From: DASTCZ01 sp035308165
Lineage (GTDB): Bacteria; Acidobacteriota; Terriglobia; Acidiferrales; UBA7541
Assembly: GCA_035308165.1 (NCBI GenBank)
Contig: DATGHC010000026.1
Coordinates: 1 to 64,000 of the forward strand
DNA length: 64,000 nt
Direction of reading: 5' to 3'
Part shown: piece after piece, positions 55,021 through 64,000 of the stretch
Numbering within the stretch: the stretch's first letter is position 1
Layout: every line of letters starts with the position of its first letter
The notes under the pieces: generated by a model
Databases searched by the model: none
What the model was told of the DNA's origin: nothing
What the model saw: the letters and a program-made list of their open reading frames with translations, nothing else
Program-made: the position numbers and the translations under genes

Positions 55021-58000
55021 TTATTTTTCCGCCAGCTTCCGCCCGGCATTCAGATTGTCGAAATTGAGAATCGTATTCAGCACCAGCGAATAATTTCCTT
55101 CCGTCTCCCCGCGATAAATCGGATTCGTCGAAAACAGCACGATGTGCCCGTTTCCTTCCGGCGAATCCACCACTGCCGGATGGTCTGCGATCTCATTTCC
55201 ATTCTCCACCAGTCCCGAAACCAGCAGCTCATTTGCCGCCCCATACCGGAATATCACCCGCGCCCGCAATGCCGGAGGAATCAATCCCACGTTGTTGCGC
55301 ATCTGCTCGTCGGTGACTGGTGCCGCCTCCCATGGCTGCACTTCAGGTTGCACGGGGATTTCCGGATTCGTCCGCCCGGGTGTGAAATCGGGATCCCCCT
55401 GGGTGCCGCGTCCGGTCGGACGATTCGCAAACGAATTACCCAGTTGGCGCCCCCCTCCGCGCCGCCCGGCGATATTGCTCACCCCGAACACTAGTCCGTT
55501 ATTGCAATATGCCGAGAGCGTATCGCCATAGCCGTACGCAATCGGGCTCGCCCCATCCACTATGCGCGTTTTCACCACGCTCCCGACGATCCGCTCGCGC
55601 TGCCCCGGAGCCACCGAAACTCCGTCCAGCATCCCCATCGCCGACGCGAAATTCGCCGTGTCGGCCACGGTCACCAGCACTCCGCCGTTTTTCACGAAGG
55701 CCTGCAAGTGCTCGAGCCCGTCCCAACCCAACCCTGGCCGCATATCATCGGTTTGATCATCATCAGTCACCGTCAGGTTTGGTGTCTCCGCCGTCTTCTT
55801 CCACGGCAGCGCATTGCCCCAATCCGTCGGCGAGCCCTTGATAATCCCGGTCGGATTTCCGCCTCCGCCGGTTGGCGGAAACAGGATCACATCGTATTTC
55901 GCATTCAAATCGGCATTGTGCGAAACAGTCTGTGTGCTGATGTAGTCGTAAGGAATTTTCAAATTATCGAGCGCGATCCTCCACCACCCTTCGGTCTGCG
56001 TGCTCTGCCAGGTGTGCAGCAGCGCGATTCGCGCCGCATGTGTCGGGTGTGTCTTCACTGTGGGTGCGGAATCGAGCGCGATGATTTGCACGCCCAATTC
56101 TGCGGCCGCGCTTTGCAAATCCGACCCTCCGACGTTGCGCACGATGTAACTTCCCCGGTTGAACTTGTGTCCCCCCGCCTCGAATGGCTCCTCCGTCGCG
56201 TCAAAACTCGCGTTCTTAAAGCGGTATCTCAGCTCGGCCAAAGTAGGGTCGGCATTGTTGTTAATCGCAAAAACCGTTCCGCTCCCGGAAACACCTCCCG
56301 GCGCGCGGATTTGCGTGACTTTTTCCACCGGTGCGTCGAGCACTTTCGTATCCGTTACGCGGAAAACCTGCACGTTGAACAGTTCGCCAAACGTCCACCC
56401 CGTATCGTCATAGGGAGTCTTCTGCGGATCATCGGGCGCCCAGTATTGATAATCGAGCAGGGAATCAGCAATGCGCGAATAGGGCTGGTCCATGCGGACA
56501 ATGTAGCTGCCCGCGGGAAAATCCTTTGTAATCGTTGTCGGGCGCGACTCGCGATTTGCTCTCCCGCCGGCCTGATCACCTCCAGCAGCATTGGCGCCTC
56601 CCTGGCCTCCACCAGCGTTTCCGCCGCTTCCGCCCTGTCCTCCCCGGCCTCCCGAAGGCCGTGGAGCGGGCACAGTAACGCTGAATGCCGCGGTAGCTCG
56701 GGAAATTTCCACTCTCTGCTTCATCATCACACGTAGCAAGTCCGCTTGATTCCCCAGCCGCGGATCATCTCCCGGCAGTACATAGGCCGCGGGCCCTTCC
56801 TGAGTCGGTTTTTGGATGGACCGCTTCGCCTTCAAATAAAAATTCTTCAGGAAGAATTTCCGGCTGTCGCCAAAATAGTGCAACGCCGCCAGCAGTCCCG
56901 TCTCTTCATAATTATTATTGTCGCGTTGTGACCACAGTGTCTTGGGTAGCGGCGGGTCCTGCCGGTACCAGGTGCGGTCGTACTCATTCGGGGTCAGCGA
57001 TCGCACCAGCGTGTCCGCGCCGCCGTTTCCGAACGTTTCGTAAAGCCTGCTGATCCCGTTGTGCATCGCGGCAATAAACATCAGGTAGCCCGGCGACCAG
57101 GTATCGAAATTTCCGTGAGTAAATACACCCGGCATCCCCAGCCGCGTCATGTCCGCGACGTTCCGCCACCCCAGCATCTCCCACTCATTGGTCAAAATAG
57201 GATCCACCCAGGCGTTGAACGGCCCATCGCCCGCCGTGTTGTCATAAAGATAGGGCACCGACTCGTGCAGGTCGTGCAGCACCTGTGCCTTCCAGTCCAC
57301 AAAAGTGTTCAGCACATTTTCCGTGAGTTTGAGCGTGACTCCCATCGCGTCGCGGTTGTTGTCATGCGCCACGTAATGTCCCCAATAAACCAGCGGCGGA
57401 TAGTTGTCCTTGGGGTGCGCCAGATGCCAGCGGTATATATCCACGACGCGGTCGCGGCCATCCACTTCCACCACCGGCGTGATCAACGTAATCACGCGAT
57501 CGCGAATCTCTCGTATATAAGGACTCTCATCCACCGCCAACCGGTAGGCCAATTCCATCAGCGCCGTCGGTGCGCCGGATTCCGTGGAGTGGATCGTTCC
57601 CGTGATGTAATAGACGGGCACCACCTGATCAACCAGTTTGTCCGCTTCGGCGTCATCAAATTTAATCAACCTGGGATCGGCCAGTTTGCCAAGCTTGTCC
57701 TTATTTTCCTGCAGGTGCGCCAGGTTTTGTTCCGATGAAACCGCCACCGCGATCATCTCGCGCCCTTCTTCAGTCTTTCCGATGGAATACACTTTCACTC
57801 GTGGGCTTTTCGACTCCAGCAACCGCATGTACTTGTACACTTCCTCAGCGTAGGGAAGAATTCCCGGAGCTCCCGACACATCGCCGAGCACGGCCTCCGG
57901 CGTAGGCACGGTCTTCGAGGCAGGCAGATAGTCCACTAGCGGCGAAGTGAAGAAAGGCTCCGTCGTGTACTTCTTAATTTTCGCCGTGTAGGCCTCGTCC

Positions 58001-58131
58001 ACAGCCTGCTTCGGGTCGCGCCCGGGCCAGGTCTCCACCGCCTGTGCGCGCGCGCCGCTCGCGCAAAATAGCCCGCACACAACGAGCCCCACCGCCACGA
58101 CTGTCTTCGCCGCCAAATTCATCCCTTTCAT
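55021..58131 (-). CDS. Exported M14-family metallocarboxypeptidase-like protein
   Basis: 1036 residues. A signal peptide (VVAVGLVVCGLFCASGARA) is followed by an M14 peptidase domain with EVYKYMRLLESKSPRVKVYS and the zinc motif HSTE (GTIHSTESGAP, about residue 180), then YWGHYVAHDNNRDAMG and VLHDLHESVPYLYDN. A Gly-rich insert (about 490-530, GGRGGQGGSGGNAGG) separates the peptidase from a C-terminal domain that includes a type-1 glutamine-amidotransferase-like region (PGLGWDGLEHLQAFVKNGGV). M14 zinc carboxypeptidases trim C-terminal residues; large secreted forms like this occur in Acidobacteriota and Bacteroidota. Substrate unknown. Confidence 0.88.
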   Translation of the reverse strand: MKGMNLAAKTVVAVGLVVCGLFCASGARAQAVETWPGRDPKQAVDEAYTAKIKKYTTEPFFTSPLVDYLPASKTVPTPEAVLGDVSGAPGILPYAEEVYKYMRLLESKSPRVKVYSIGKTEEGREMIAVAVSSEQNLAHLQENKDKLGKLADPRLIKFDDAEADKLVDQVVPVYYITGTIHSTESGAPTALMELAYRLAVDESPYIREIRDRVITLITPVVEVDGRDRVVDIYRWHLAHPKDNYPPLVYWGHYVAHDNNRDAMGVTLKLTENVLNTFVDWKAQVLHDLHESVPYLYDNTAGDGPFNAWVDPILTNEWEMLGWRNVADMTRLGMPGVFTHGNFDTWSPGYLMFIAAMHNGISRLYETFGNGGADTLVRSLTPNEYDRTWYRQDPPLPKTLWSQRDNNNYEETGLLAALHYFGDSRKFFLKNFYLKAKRSIQKPTQEGPAAYVLPGDDPRLGNQADLLRVMMKQRVEISRATAAFSVTVPAPRPSGGRGGQGGSGGNAGGGQGGANAAGGDQAGGRANRESRPTTITKDFPAGSYIVRMDQPYSRIADSLLDYQYWAPDDPQKTPYDDTGWTFGELFNVQVFRVTDTKVLDAPVEKVTQIRAPGGVSGSGTVFAINNNADPTLAELRYRFKNASFDATEEPFEAGGHKFNRGSYIVRNVGGSDLQSAAAELGVQIIALDSAPTVKTHPTHAARIALLHTWQSTQTEGWWRIALDNLKIPYDYISTQTVSHNADLNAKYDVILFPPTGGGGNPTGIIKGSPTDWGNALPWKKTAETPNLTVTDDDQTDDMRPGLGWDGLEHLQAFVKNGGVLVTVADTANFASAMGMLDGVSVAPGQRERIVGSVVKTRIVDGASPIAYGYGDTLSAYCNNGLVFGVSNIAGRRGGGRQLGNSFANRPTGRGTQGDPDFTPGRTNPEIPVQPEVQPWEAAPVTDEQMRNNVGLIPPALRARVIFRYGAANELLVSGLVENGNEIADHPAVVDSPEGNGHIVLFSTNPIYRGETEGNYSLVLNTILNFDNLNAGRKLAEK

Positions 58132-58291
58132 CTGTCCCCCCGTTCAATGAGTGCCTTAAGATCTCGATTCAGATCGCTTCGCCGTTACGCAACGGGAAGC
58201 GTCATATCATCCCGCGTAAACCCTGTAAAGCCCATCTTCGCAATGCTCGCAAAACAAGCGAAGTGCATGCAACCCCTGGATGAATTCCGAT

Positions 58292-59101
58292 TTATTTCAA
58301 TTTGAACTGCGAAATATCAAATGCCGGCTTGGGATACTTCATGCCAAATCCTTCTAGTGTCTGCGCCACAATGCACGACACCGCAAGATTACGAAACCAC
58401 TTGTGGTTCGCCGGGATGATGTACCACGGCGCCTCGGCCGTGCTGCATTTCGCCAGCCCAGCCTCATACGCCTCCACGTACTCATCCCAGAATTTCCTTT
58501 CCGCGAAATCCGCCGGCGAAAGTTTCCATTGATGTGCTGGATCGTCCAGCCGCTCCTGGAACCGTTTTTTCTGCTCGTCCTTGCTGATGTGCAGAAAAAA
58601 CTTCAGCACCTTAATCCCGTTTTCAGCCAGCAGCGTTTCAAACACGTTGATCTGTTCATACCGGTTTTCCCATATTTTCCGCGGCACCAGGTTGTGCACG
58701 CGGACAACCAGCACGTCTTCGTAGTACGACCGGTTAAAAATTCCAATTTGGCCGCGCGACGGAACGGCTAGGTGCGCCCGCCACAGAAAATCATGCTCGG
58801 CCTCTTCATGGGAAGGTACTTTGAACGACGTCACGCGGCATCCCTGCGGGTTCACGCCCGACATCACGTGGCGTATTGTCCCGTCCTTGCCCGCTGCATC
58901 CAAGCCCTGCAACACGATCAAGAGCGCATGTTTATTTTCCGCATACAGCAGTTCCTGCAAGGTATCGAGCCGCTTCAGGTTTTTCTCCAGCAGGTCTTTT
59001 GTTTTGGAGTCTTTGCTGTAGCCAAGCGTCTCGTCTGGATCAAATTTCGACAGCCGCACCTTCTTCCCAGGCTGCACCATCAATTTCTTCGCAAAATCCA
59101 T
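58292..59101 (-). CDS. Polyphosphate kinase 2 family protein
   Basis: 269 residues from MDFAKKLMVQPGKKVRLSKF, with GAGAGAGG upstream; an in-frame ATG nine codons earlier is less likely. PPK2 phosphotransferases use polyphosphate to phosphorylate nucleotides. Walker A GLDAAGKDGTI (about residue 64), the lid-region RSYYEDVLVVRVHNL and the EAEHDFLWRAH segment are intact. It is a one-domain form. Whether it acts on AMP or ADP (class I, II or III) cannot be told from the sequence. No ppk1 or ppx is nearby. Confidence 0.92.
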   Translation of the reverse strand: MDFAKKLMVQPGKKVRLSKFDPDETLGYSKDSKTKDLLEKNLKRLDTLQELLYAENKHALLIVLQGLDAAGKDGTIRHVMSGVNPQGCRVTSFKVPSHEEAEHDFLWRAHLAVPSRGQIGIFNRSYYEDVLVVRVHNLVPRKIWENRYEQINVFETLLAENGIKVLKFFLHISKDEQKKRFQERLDDPAHQWKLSPADFAERKFWDEYVEAYEAGLAKCSTAEAPWYIIPANHKWFRNLAVSCIVAQTLEGFGMKYPKPAFDISQFKLK

Positions 59102-59343
59102 TTCTGCCTCTCTCTTCGCCCGTCGCATTCCACCGCGAGCATATCAGGAACTCGCACTCACAAAAATGCCAATGTAGCTCAACTCCGGCGTGCCCTATGC
59201 GGGGACTGATTTGTTTCTCGCTCATTTCTCATCGAATATTTCTTGCCTCGCCCAAATTGGCGATGTAAAAGAGTCCGCATCCCAATTCGTTGACTCAGAA
59301 GCGCTTGTTTTGTTGGGATGCACTCCGGGAGTGGGAGGCGAGG

Positions 59344-61053
59344 ATGTTCAATCGCATGGTGTTCGGCCTTTGTTTGGTTTGCGTTTTTCAGTTTGCCTCA
59401 ACATCCTGGAATTCGCCCGCCGCCCCGCAATCCGCCCCGCAGCAACCGTTCGATGTCATCATCCTCAACGGCCACATCCTCGACGGCACCGGCTCGCCCT
59501 GGTATTCCGGCGATATCGGCATTCGCGATGGCCGCATCGCAGCAATCGGGAACCTCGCCAACTCCTCCGCCAAGCGCACCATAGACGCACGCGGCCTGAC
59601 CGTCGCCCCCGGCTTTATTGACATGCTGGGCCAATCGGAATTGACCATCCTCGTCAATCCACATCTCCCCTCTAAGATCTATCAAGGCATCACCACGGAA
59701 ATTACCGGTGAAGGATCATCCGCCGCGCCTCAGACTGGCGCCACTCTTGACCAGGATCGCCAGCAATACGATCACTACCAGCTCAATCCCGATTGGAAGA
59801 CCTTTCGCGAATATTTTGCCCGCCTGGAGAAGCAGGGAATGGGGATCAATATGGCTAGCTACGTTGGCGCCACACAAATTCGCAAGGTCGTTATTGGAGA
59901 CGATGACCGTGCCCCCACTCCCGCCGAACTGGAGCAGATGAAATCGCTTGTCCGCCAGGCAATGGAACAGGGGGCACGCGGAGTTTCCACCTCGCTTCAA
60001 TATCCACCTGCGCCGTACGCATCTACGGAGGAGTTGATCGCTTTGGCCGCTGAAAGCGCCAAGCACGGCGGCATCTATGCGACTCACATGCGCACCGAAG
60101 GCGATGGAATTATGTCTGCGCTCGATGAGGTGGCCCGCATCGCTCGTGAAGCGCACACGCCGGTGGAAATATGGCACTTAAAAGTCGGTGGAGTTGCAAA
60201 CTGGGGCCGCATGCCGGAAGTGGTCAAATTCATAGACGATGCCCGGGCATCGGGGCTGGACATCGAAGCGGACACCTATGCTTACACCGCTTGGAACAAT
60301 TCGCTTTCCGCCTTCGCGCCTCCCTGGGCTCATGATGGTGGCGCCGATAAGCTCATCGAGCGTCTCAAGGATCCCGCAACTCGCGCCAGAATACGAAACG
60401 ATATGATGACTCCGAATACGGCCTGGGATGATGAGTGGCGCGAAATTCCCGGACCGGACGCGATCCTTGTCAGCTCCGTCCTCAATCCCAAACTGCTCTC
60501 GCTTCAGGGCAAAACAATTTCTGAGATCGCCAAATTGTGGAACAAGGACCCCATCGACACCATATTCGACCTGCTGATTCAGGATCACGCAAGTACATAC
60601 GTTTCTGTTTTCGCCATGCAGGAAAACGACGTCGCACTGGCTCTGAAGCAACCCTGGGTTTCAGTCGACAATGATTCTTCGGGGACCTCTCCGGAGGGAA
60701 TCCTCGGTGAGGATCATCCGCACCCTCGAGCTTACGGCACCTTTCCTCGCATTCTCAGCAAGTTTGTCCGGGATGAAAAACTCTTGACCCTGCCCGAAGC
60801 CATCCGAAAATTCACTTCGCTCCCGGCCCAACGGATGAGGATTGCGGATCGCGGCGTCCTGAAGGCCGGCTTGTGGGCAGACATCGTGGTTTTCGATCCC
60901 GCCACGATACATGACCTCGCTACCTTCGAGAATCCGAGTCAACTATCAGTGGGAATGAAGTACGTGATGGTCAACGGCGCTCTCGTGATTGACGATGGCA
61001 AAATGACCAACGCGCTTCCAGGTAAGGTTCTCCGCGGCCCCGGATACCACTGA
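59344..61053 (+). CDS. Exported amidohydrolase of the N-acyl-D-amino-acid deacylase family
   Basis: 569 residues from MFNRMVFGLCLVCVFQFAST, with GGGAGG upstream. The fold matches D-aminoacylases: VIILNGHILDGTGSPWYSGD, GRIAAIGNL, APGFID, IYATHMRTEGDG (His ligand, about 248), EIWHLKVGG (His ligand, about 278) and EDHPHPRAYGTFPRIL. But the canonical HxH after GFID is MLGQSE here, and the usual VGNCG segment reads TGEGSS, so two histidines and the cysteine that bind zinc in D-aminoacylase are missing. The catalytic activity of this subfamily is therefore uncertain; substrates are probably N-acyl or peptide D-amino acids. It is convergent with the fusion gene, whose C-terminal half is a paralogue. 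Confidence 0.85.
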   Translation: MFNRMVFGLCLVCVFQFASTSWNSPAAPQSAPQQPFDVIILNGHILDGTGSPWYSGDIGIRDGRIAAIGNLANSSAKRTIDARGLTVAPGFIDMLGQSELTILVNPHLPSKIYQGITTEITGEGSSAAPQTGATLDQDRQQYDHYQLNPDWKTFREYFARLEKQGMGINMASYVGATQIRKVVIGDDDRAPTPAELEQMKSLVRQAMEQGARGVSTSLQYPPAPYASTEELIALAAESAKHGGIYATHMRTEGDGIMSALDEVARIAREAHTPVEIWHLKVGGVANWGRMPEVVKFIDDARASGLDIEADTYAYTAWNNSLSAFAPPWAHDGGADKLIERLKDPATRARIRNDMMTPNTAWDDEWREIPGPDAILVSSVLNPKLLSLQGKTISEIAKLWNKDPIDTIFDLLIQDHASTYVSVFAMQENDVALALKQPWVSVDNDSSGTSPEGILGEDHPHPRAYGTFPRILSKFVRDEKLLTLPEAIRKFTSLPAQRMRIADRGVLKAGLWADIVVFDPATIHDLATFENPSQLSVGMKYVMVNGALVIDDGKMTNALPGKVLRGPGYH

Positions 61054-61093
61054 ATGAATTGATTTCTTTTATTTCAATACACTCCCAATAATT

Positions 61094-64000
61094 TCAGTGC
61101 GAGACTGTCGCCTCGTCCGTCGCGCCTTTCCATCCTGGCCCGCGAAGCCCAACTCCCGCCTTCACTCCCGTCAATCTCCCTTTCTCAAACTCCACCTGCC
61201 CGTTCACCAGCACGAGGGCCACACCCTCGGATAGCTGTCCGGGTTTTGTGTATGTTGCGTGGTCAATAATTTTCGCAGGGTCAAAGATGGTGATATCTGC
61301 GAAGAATCCTGTCCTCAACATTCCGCGATCCACCAGATGCTCTCTCTCCGCCGGCAGGGAAGTGATCTTCCGCACTGCCTGCTCCATCGGCATCATTTTC
61401 AGGTCTCTTGAATAATGGCCCAGGAACTTCGGCATAGACCCCCACGTCCGCGGGTGGTCGTGCGGCCCATAGAGCGGCCCATCCAGCGACTCCTCTCCCG
61501 CGTCCAGTCCGATGCTCGTCCACTGCTGCGAAAGCCCCGTTTTCAAATCCAGCTCACTGGCAATGAAATAAAGCGCGCCTGTCTGCAGGTTGTCCGCGAT
61601 AACGAAATCCATCAGCGCGTCAATCGGCGGCTTCTTCATGGTCGCGGCCATTTCCGCCACGGTTTTCCCCTCAAATTTCTTCAGGTCTGGATTGATCACC
61701 GTGGCGATCATCACTCCGCCCGCCCCACCCGCGGCCAGATACAAGTTCTCCCAGTCTGTGTGGCTCACCGCCATCTCCACGCGAATGCGGCTGCGCACAG
61801 CCGGTTCCTTCAGCCGCTCCAGCATTTTCACCGGACCTCCCACGGCCACCCACGGAGGCAGTGCGGAAGAAAGCGCCGTCGCTCCGGCTAGATAGGGATA
61901 CATATCCGCCGCCACTTCCACGCCCGATTTGCGCGCATCCTCAATCTTCTTCACCACCAGCGGCATCTGTCCCCAGCGGTCCTTCCCGGCCACCTTCAAA
62001 TGGAATATCTCCACCGGCAAATGCCCCTCGCGTCCGATGCGGATCGCTTCGTCCATTGCCGCCATTTCCGTTCGGCCTTCGCTGCGCATATGGGTGGCGT
62101 AAATCCCGCCATATTTCCCCGCGACTTGCGCCAACGCGATCAACTCCTCAGTCTTGGCAAAGTGTCCGGGGGGATAAATCAGCGCCGTGGAAAGCCCCAT
62201 GGCGCCCTGTCGCATCGCCGACTCCACATATGTCTTCATTGTCTCTAATTCTTTTGCCGTGGGCGCACGGTCCGCATCCCCCAGCACTGCTTCACGAACC
62301 TGTGCCGCGCCAACATAAGTTCCCAGATTGAGCGGCGTCCCCGACTTCTCCAGCCGTTGCAAATATCCGTCCAAATCACTCCAGTCCACGGTCACGTGGT
62401 AATGCGCCAAAAATGGCTTGAGCGGCGCCATCGTCAAATCATTTTGCGGGGCAATGCTCCCACCCTCGCCCGTAATTTCCGTGGTGATCCCCTGTGACAG
62501 CTTGCTCAGCGCCCGGTTATCAATCATCAGTGACATTTCCGACTGTCCCAACATGTCAATAAATCCTGGCGACACAACCATCCCCGTCGCGTCGATCACT
62601 CGCTTGGCACGCGCGCCGGATAATTTCCCAATGGCCGCGATTCGGTTTCCACGAATTGCCACATCGCCCGAATGCCAGGGATTTCCGCTCCCATCCATGA
62701 TTCGTCCATTGCGGATCAATACGTCGTATTCCCCCTCCGCCGCTGACCCCTCACTTTTCGGCGCATCGTAAGCCGCTGCAGCTATTTCTCCCAGAGCCTG
62801 CCCCACAATTTTATTCGCCGCCTCGGGAAGGTCCCGCGGCACTGTCACGTGATTCGCATAAATTGCGAACGCCAGGTGTTCGTTATTCGCCGTGGTGATG
62901 TATCCCGCCAACCCCTTGCCCGTAACCATTAGCGTTTTCGTCAGCGCATTAAACGCGCCGAAGGTCCCGGTCTTCGCGTGTACGCTTCCCGCCGCAGGTG
63001 AATTCGGCTGGATGTTCCACAGCGTCCCATCTTTCCCGAGTACCGGAAGCGCGTTATAAAACACGGGATAGTCCGGCCTCTTCGACCAATACGCCAGATA
63101 TTTCACAATAAAGTCCGGCGCGAAATATGCCGATTGCGCACCGCCCGCTCCATCCGCTTGCGACGCACCGCCCAAATCCAGCCCCGCCTTAGTCAAAAAA
63201 TCCCGTTCCGCGTCAAACCCTGCCTGTTCCGCATCTGCTCCCAGTTTGTGCGCCACCAACGAGCCCACCATTGCCGGAGTCATGCTCGCATGCAGATTCT
63301 GGCTCACCTTCAGCGTCACCTTGACTTCTTCGGAAAGCGGCGGCGATACATGCTCGGCCACCACGTTTTCCTCTTTGTAGGCTTCCGCCAATGTCGCAAA
63401 ATTGGCTTTCTCCGCCGCCGCCCGCGGCTCCGCGGTTATCCCTTTCTCGCGCAATGCCTCGGTCAGCACAATCTCTGCGTATCGGCTCGGCTCCGGCACC
63501 TTGTACGAATAAAGTATGCTCGGCCCGCCCATCGGCATCGTCCCCGAAAGGATCAGCGTATGTGTCCCCTCCGGCGACGCTTCATCCGAATTGACTCGCA
63601 CCATCGGTTGCGAATCCGCCGTACCCGTTTTTATTTGCGAAAGAAATCGTACGTAACTCGTCCGTGGCGAGAAATCCATTGTCGCCGGGGAATCCACTAC
63701 CTCTCCCGGAGTCACCGTAAAATCAACCAAATTATCATTCACGGAAATCGGCGAAATAATCGCTCCAGTTCCCAGTTCACGCGCCCCTTCGCGGAACAAA
63801 GACGCGTCCACTATCACGTGCCCTTCAATCTTCTTAATTCCATGCGCTGTAATTTGCGTCGCAAATTCACGGATCACCATTAGCGGATCCCCCGGCACCG
63901 CCTTTGTGTCCGGACTCCCCGCATACGAGTGATCTTCATTCGTGTACCCCATCGTCCCGTCGGGTTGTATTCGCCCACTCAGGTTTGGATCCCCGCTCCC
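61094..64000 (-). CDS. PBP4-type D,D-carboxypeptidase fused to an amidohydrolase (5' end cut)
   Basis: The frame continues past the window edge, so the start and the SxxK nucleophile motif are missing; 968 residues are visible. The first ~400 are S13 (DacB/PBP4): GSGDPNLSG, PISVNDN (SxN motif), ADGAGGAQSAYFAP and HAKTGTFGAFNALT (KTG motif). After a short linker (DNA about 62725-62770) the C-terminal ~550 residues are an amidohydrolase: YDVLIRNGRIMDGSGNPWHS, GFIDMLGQSEMSL, ITTEITGEGG, YATHMRSEG and HDHPRTWGSMPKFL. It is the same subfamily as 59344-61053, again without the HxH. PBP4 cleaves D-Ala cross-links and terminal D-Ala of peptidoglycan; the fused domain would act next to that product. 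A frameshift or gene-merging artefact is unlikely, because the whole visible frame is open. Confidence 0.88.
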   Translation of the reverse strand, partial: GSGDPNLSGRIQPDGTMGYTNEDHSYAGSPDTKAVPGDPLMVIREFATQITAHGIKKIEGHVIVDASLFREGARELGTGAIISPISVNDNLVDFTVTPGEVVDSPATMDFSPRTSYVRFLSQIKTGTADSQPMVRVNSDEASPEGTHTLILSGTMPMGGPSILYSYKVPEPSRYAEIVLTEALREKGITAEPRAAAEKANFATLAEAYKEENVVAEHVSPPLSEEVKVTLKVSQNLHASMTPAMVGSLVAHKLGADAEQAGFDAERDFLTKAGLDLGGASQADGAGGAQSAYFAPDFIVKYLAYWSKRPDYPVFYNALPVLGKDGTLWNIQPNSPAAGSVHAKTGTFGAFNALTKTLMVTGKGLAGYITTANNEHLAFAIYANHVTVPRDLPEAANKIVGQALGEIAAAAYDAPKSEGSAAEGEYDVLIRNGRIMDGSGNPWHSGDVAIRGNRIAAIGKLSGARAKRVIDATGMVVSPGFIDMLGQSEMSLMIDNRALSKLSQGITTEITGEGGSIAPQNDLTMAPLKPFLAHYHVTVDWSDLDGYLQRLEKSGTPLNLGTYVGAAQVREAVLGDADRAPTAKELETMKTYVESAMRQGAMGLSTALIYPPGHFAKTEELIALAQVAGKYGGIYATHMRSEGRTEMAAMDEAIRIGREGHLPVEIFHLKVAGKDRWGQMPLVVKKIEDARKSGVEVAADMYPYLAGATALSSALPPWVAVGGPVKMLERLKEPAVRSRIRVEMAVSHTDWENLYLAAGGAGGVMIATVINPDLKKFEGKTVAEMAATMKKPPIDALMDFVIADNLQTGALYFIASELDLKTGLSQQWTSIGLDAGEESLDGPLYGPHDHPRTWGSMPKFLGHYSRDLKMMPMEQAVRKITSLPAEREHLVDRGMLRTGFFADITIFDPAKIIDHATYTKPGQLSEGVALVLVNGQVEFEKGRLTGVKAGVGLRGPGWKGATDEATVSH

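Overview
The window looks like chromosomal DNA of an Acidobacteriota bacterium (Terriglobia/Koribacter-like). The main reasons are eight members of the acidobacterial duplicated orphan permease family (ADOP, the TIGR03434 type) with their PadR regulators, a Pal/OmpA lipoprotein carrying an Ig-like domain, a DUF6599-type protein, and a moderately GC-rich sequence with many GTG/TTG starts. This assignment is inference from gene content; there is no rRNA in the window and I found no tRNA gene, IS element or CRISPR array. Both window edges cut genes.

Layout. 0-4 kb: 3' part of a pal-like gene, an SH3-type lipoprotein, two unknown proteins and a UlaG-like metallo-hydrolase. 4.2-12.8 kb (minus): padR followed by three ADOP permeases, with a clear promoter and two palindromic operators. 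12.8-25 kb: a zinc-ribbon membrane protein; the cell-wall operon lytic transglycosylase - AmiC-type amidase - DUF6599 protein; alaS; an AHSA1-type protein; an unknown gene; recX; a solitary pilT; a Tat-exported oxalate-decarboxylase-like bicupin. 25-34 kb: aquaporin, ilvE, an AraC regulator, an ABC-2 exporter pair, an alkyltransferase-like DNA repair protein, an unknown small protein coupled to a single-domain AAA+ ATPase, and an M48 protease. 34-38.6 kb (minus): complete glycine cleavage operon gcvT-gcvH-gcvPA-gcvPB. 38.6-41 kb: a POTRA-only exported protein, a parS centromere-like site, and an MbfA-type ferritin/VIT iron exporter. 41.3-54.9 kb (plus): a second padR followed by five ADOP permeases, the five joined by 4-bp ATGA overlaps. 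55-64 kb: M14 carboxypeptidase-like protein, PPK2 polyphosphate kinase, a D-aminoacylase-like amidohydrolase, and (cut by the window edge) a fusion of a PBP4-type D,D-carboxypeptidase with a second copy of that amidohydrolase.

How genes fit together. The transglycosylase, amidase, PBP4 fusion and amidohydrolases form a peptidoglycan turnover and D-amino-acid peptide theme. The two PadR-ADOP operons look like two separately regulated sets of MacB/FtsX-like membrane proteins with no ATPase encoded beside them. The parS site is an exact match to the ParB-binding consensus and suggests that the window lies in the origin-proximal part of a chromosome. The least explained items are the small protein plus AAA+ ATPase pair at 30.7-32.4 kb and the amidohydrolases that have lost canonical metal ligands.
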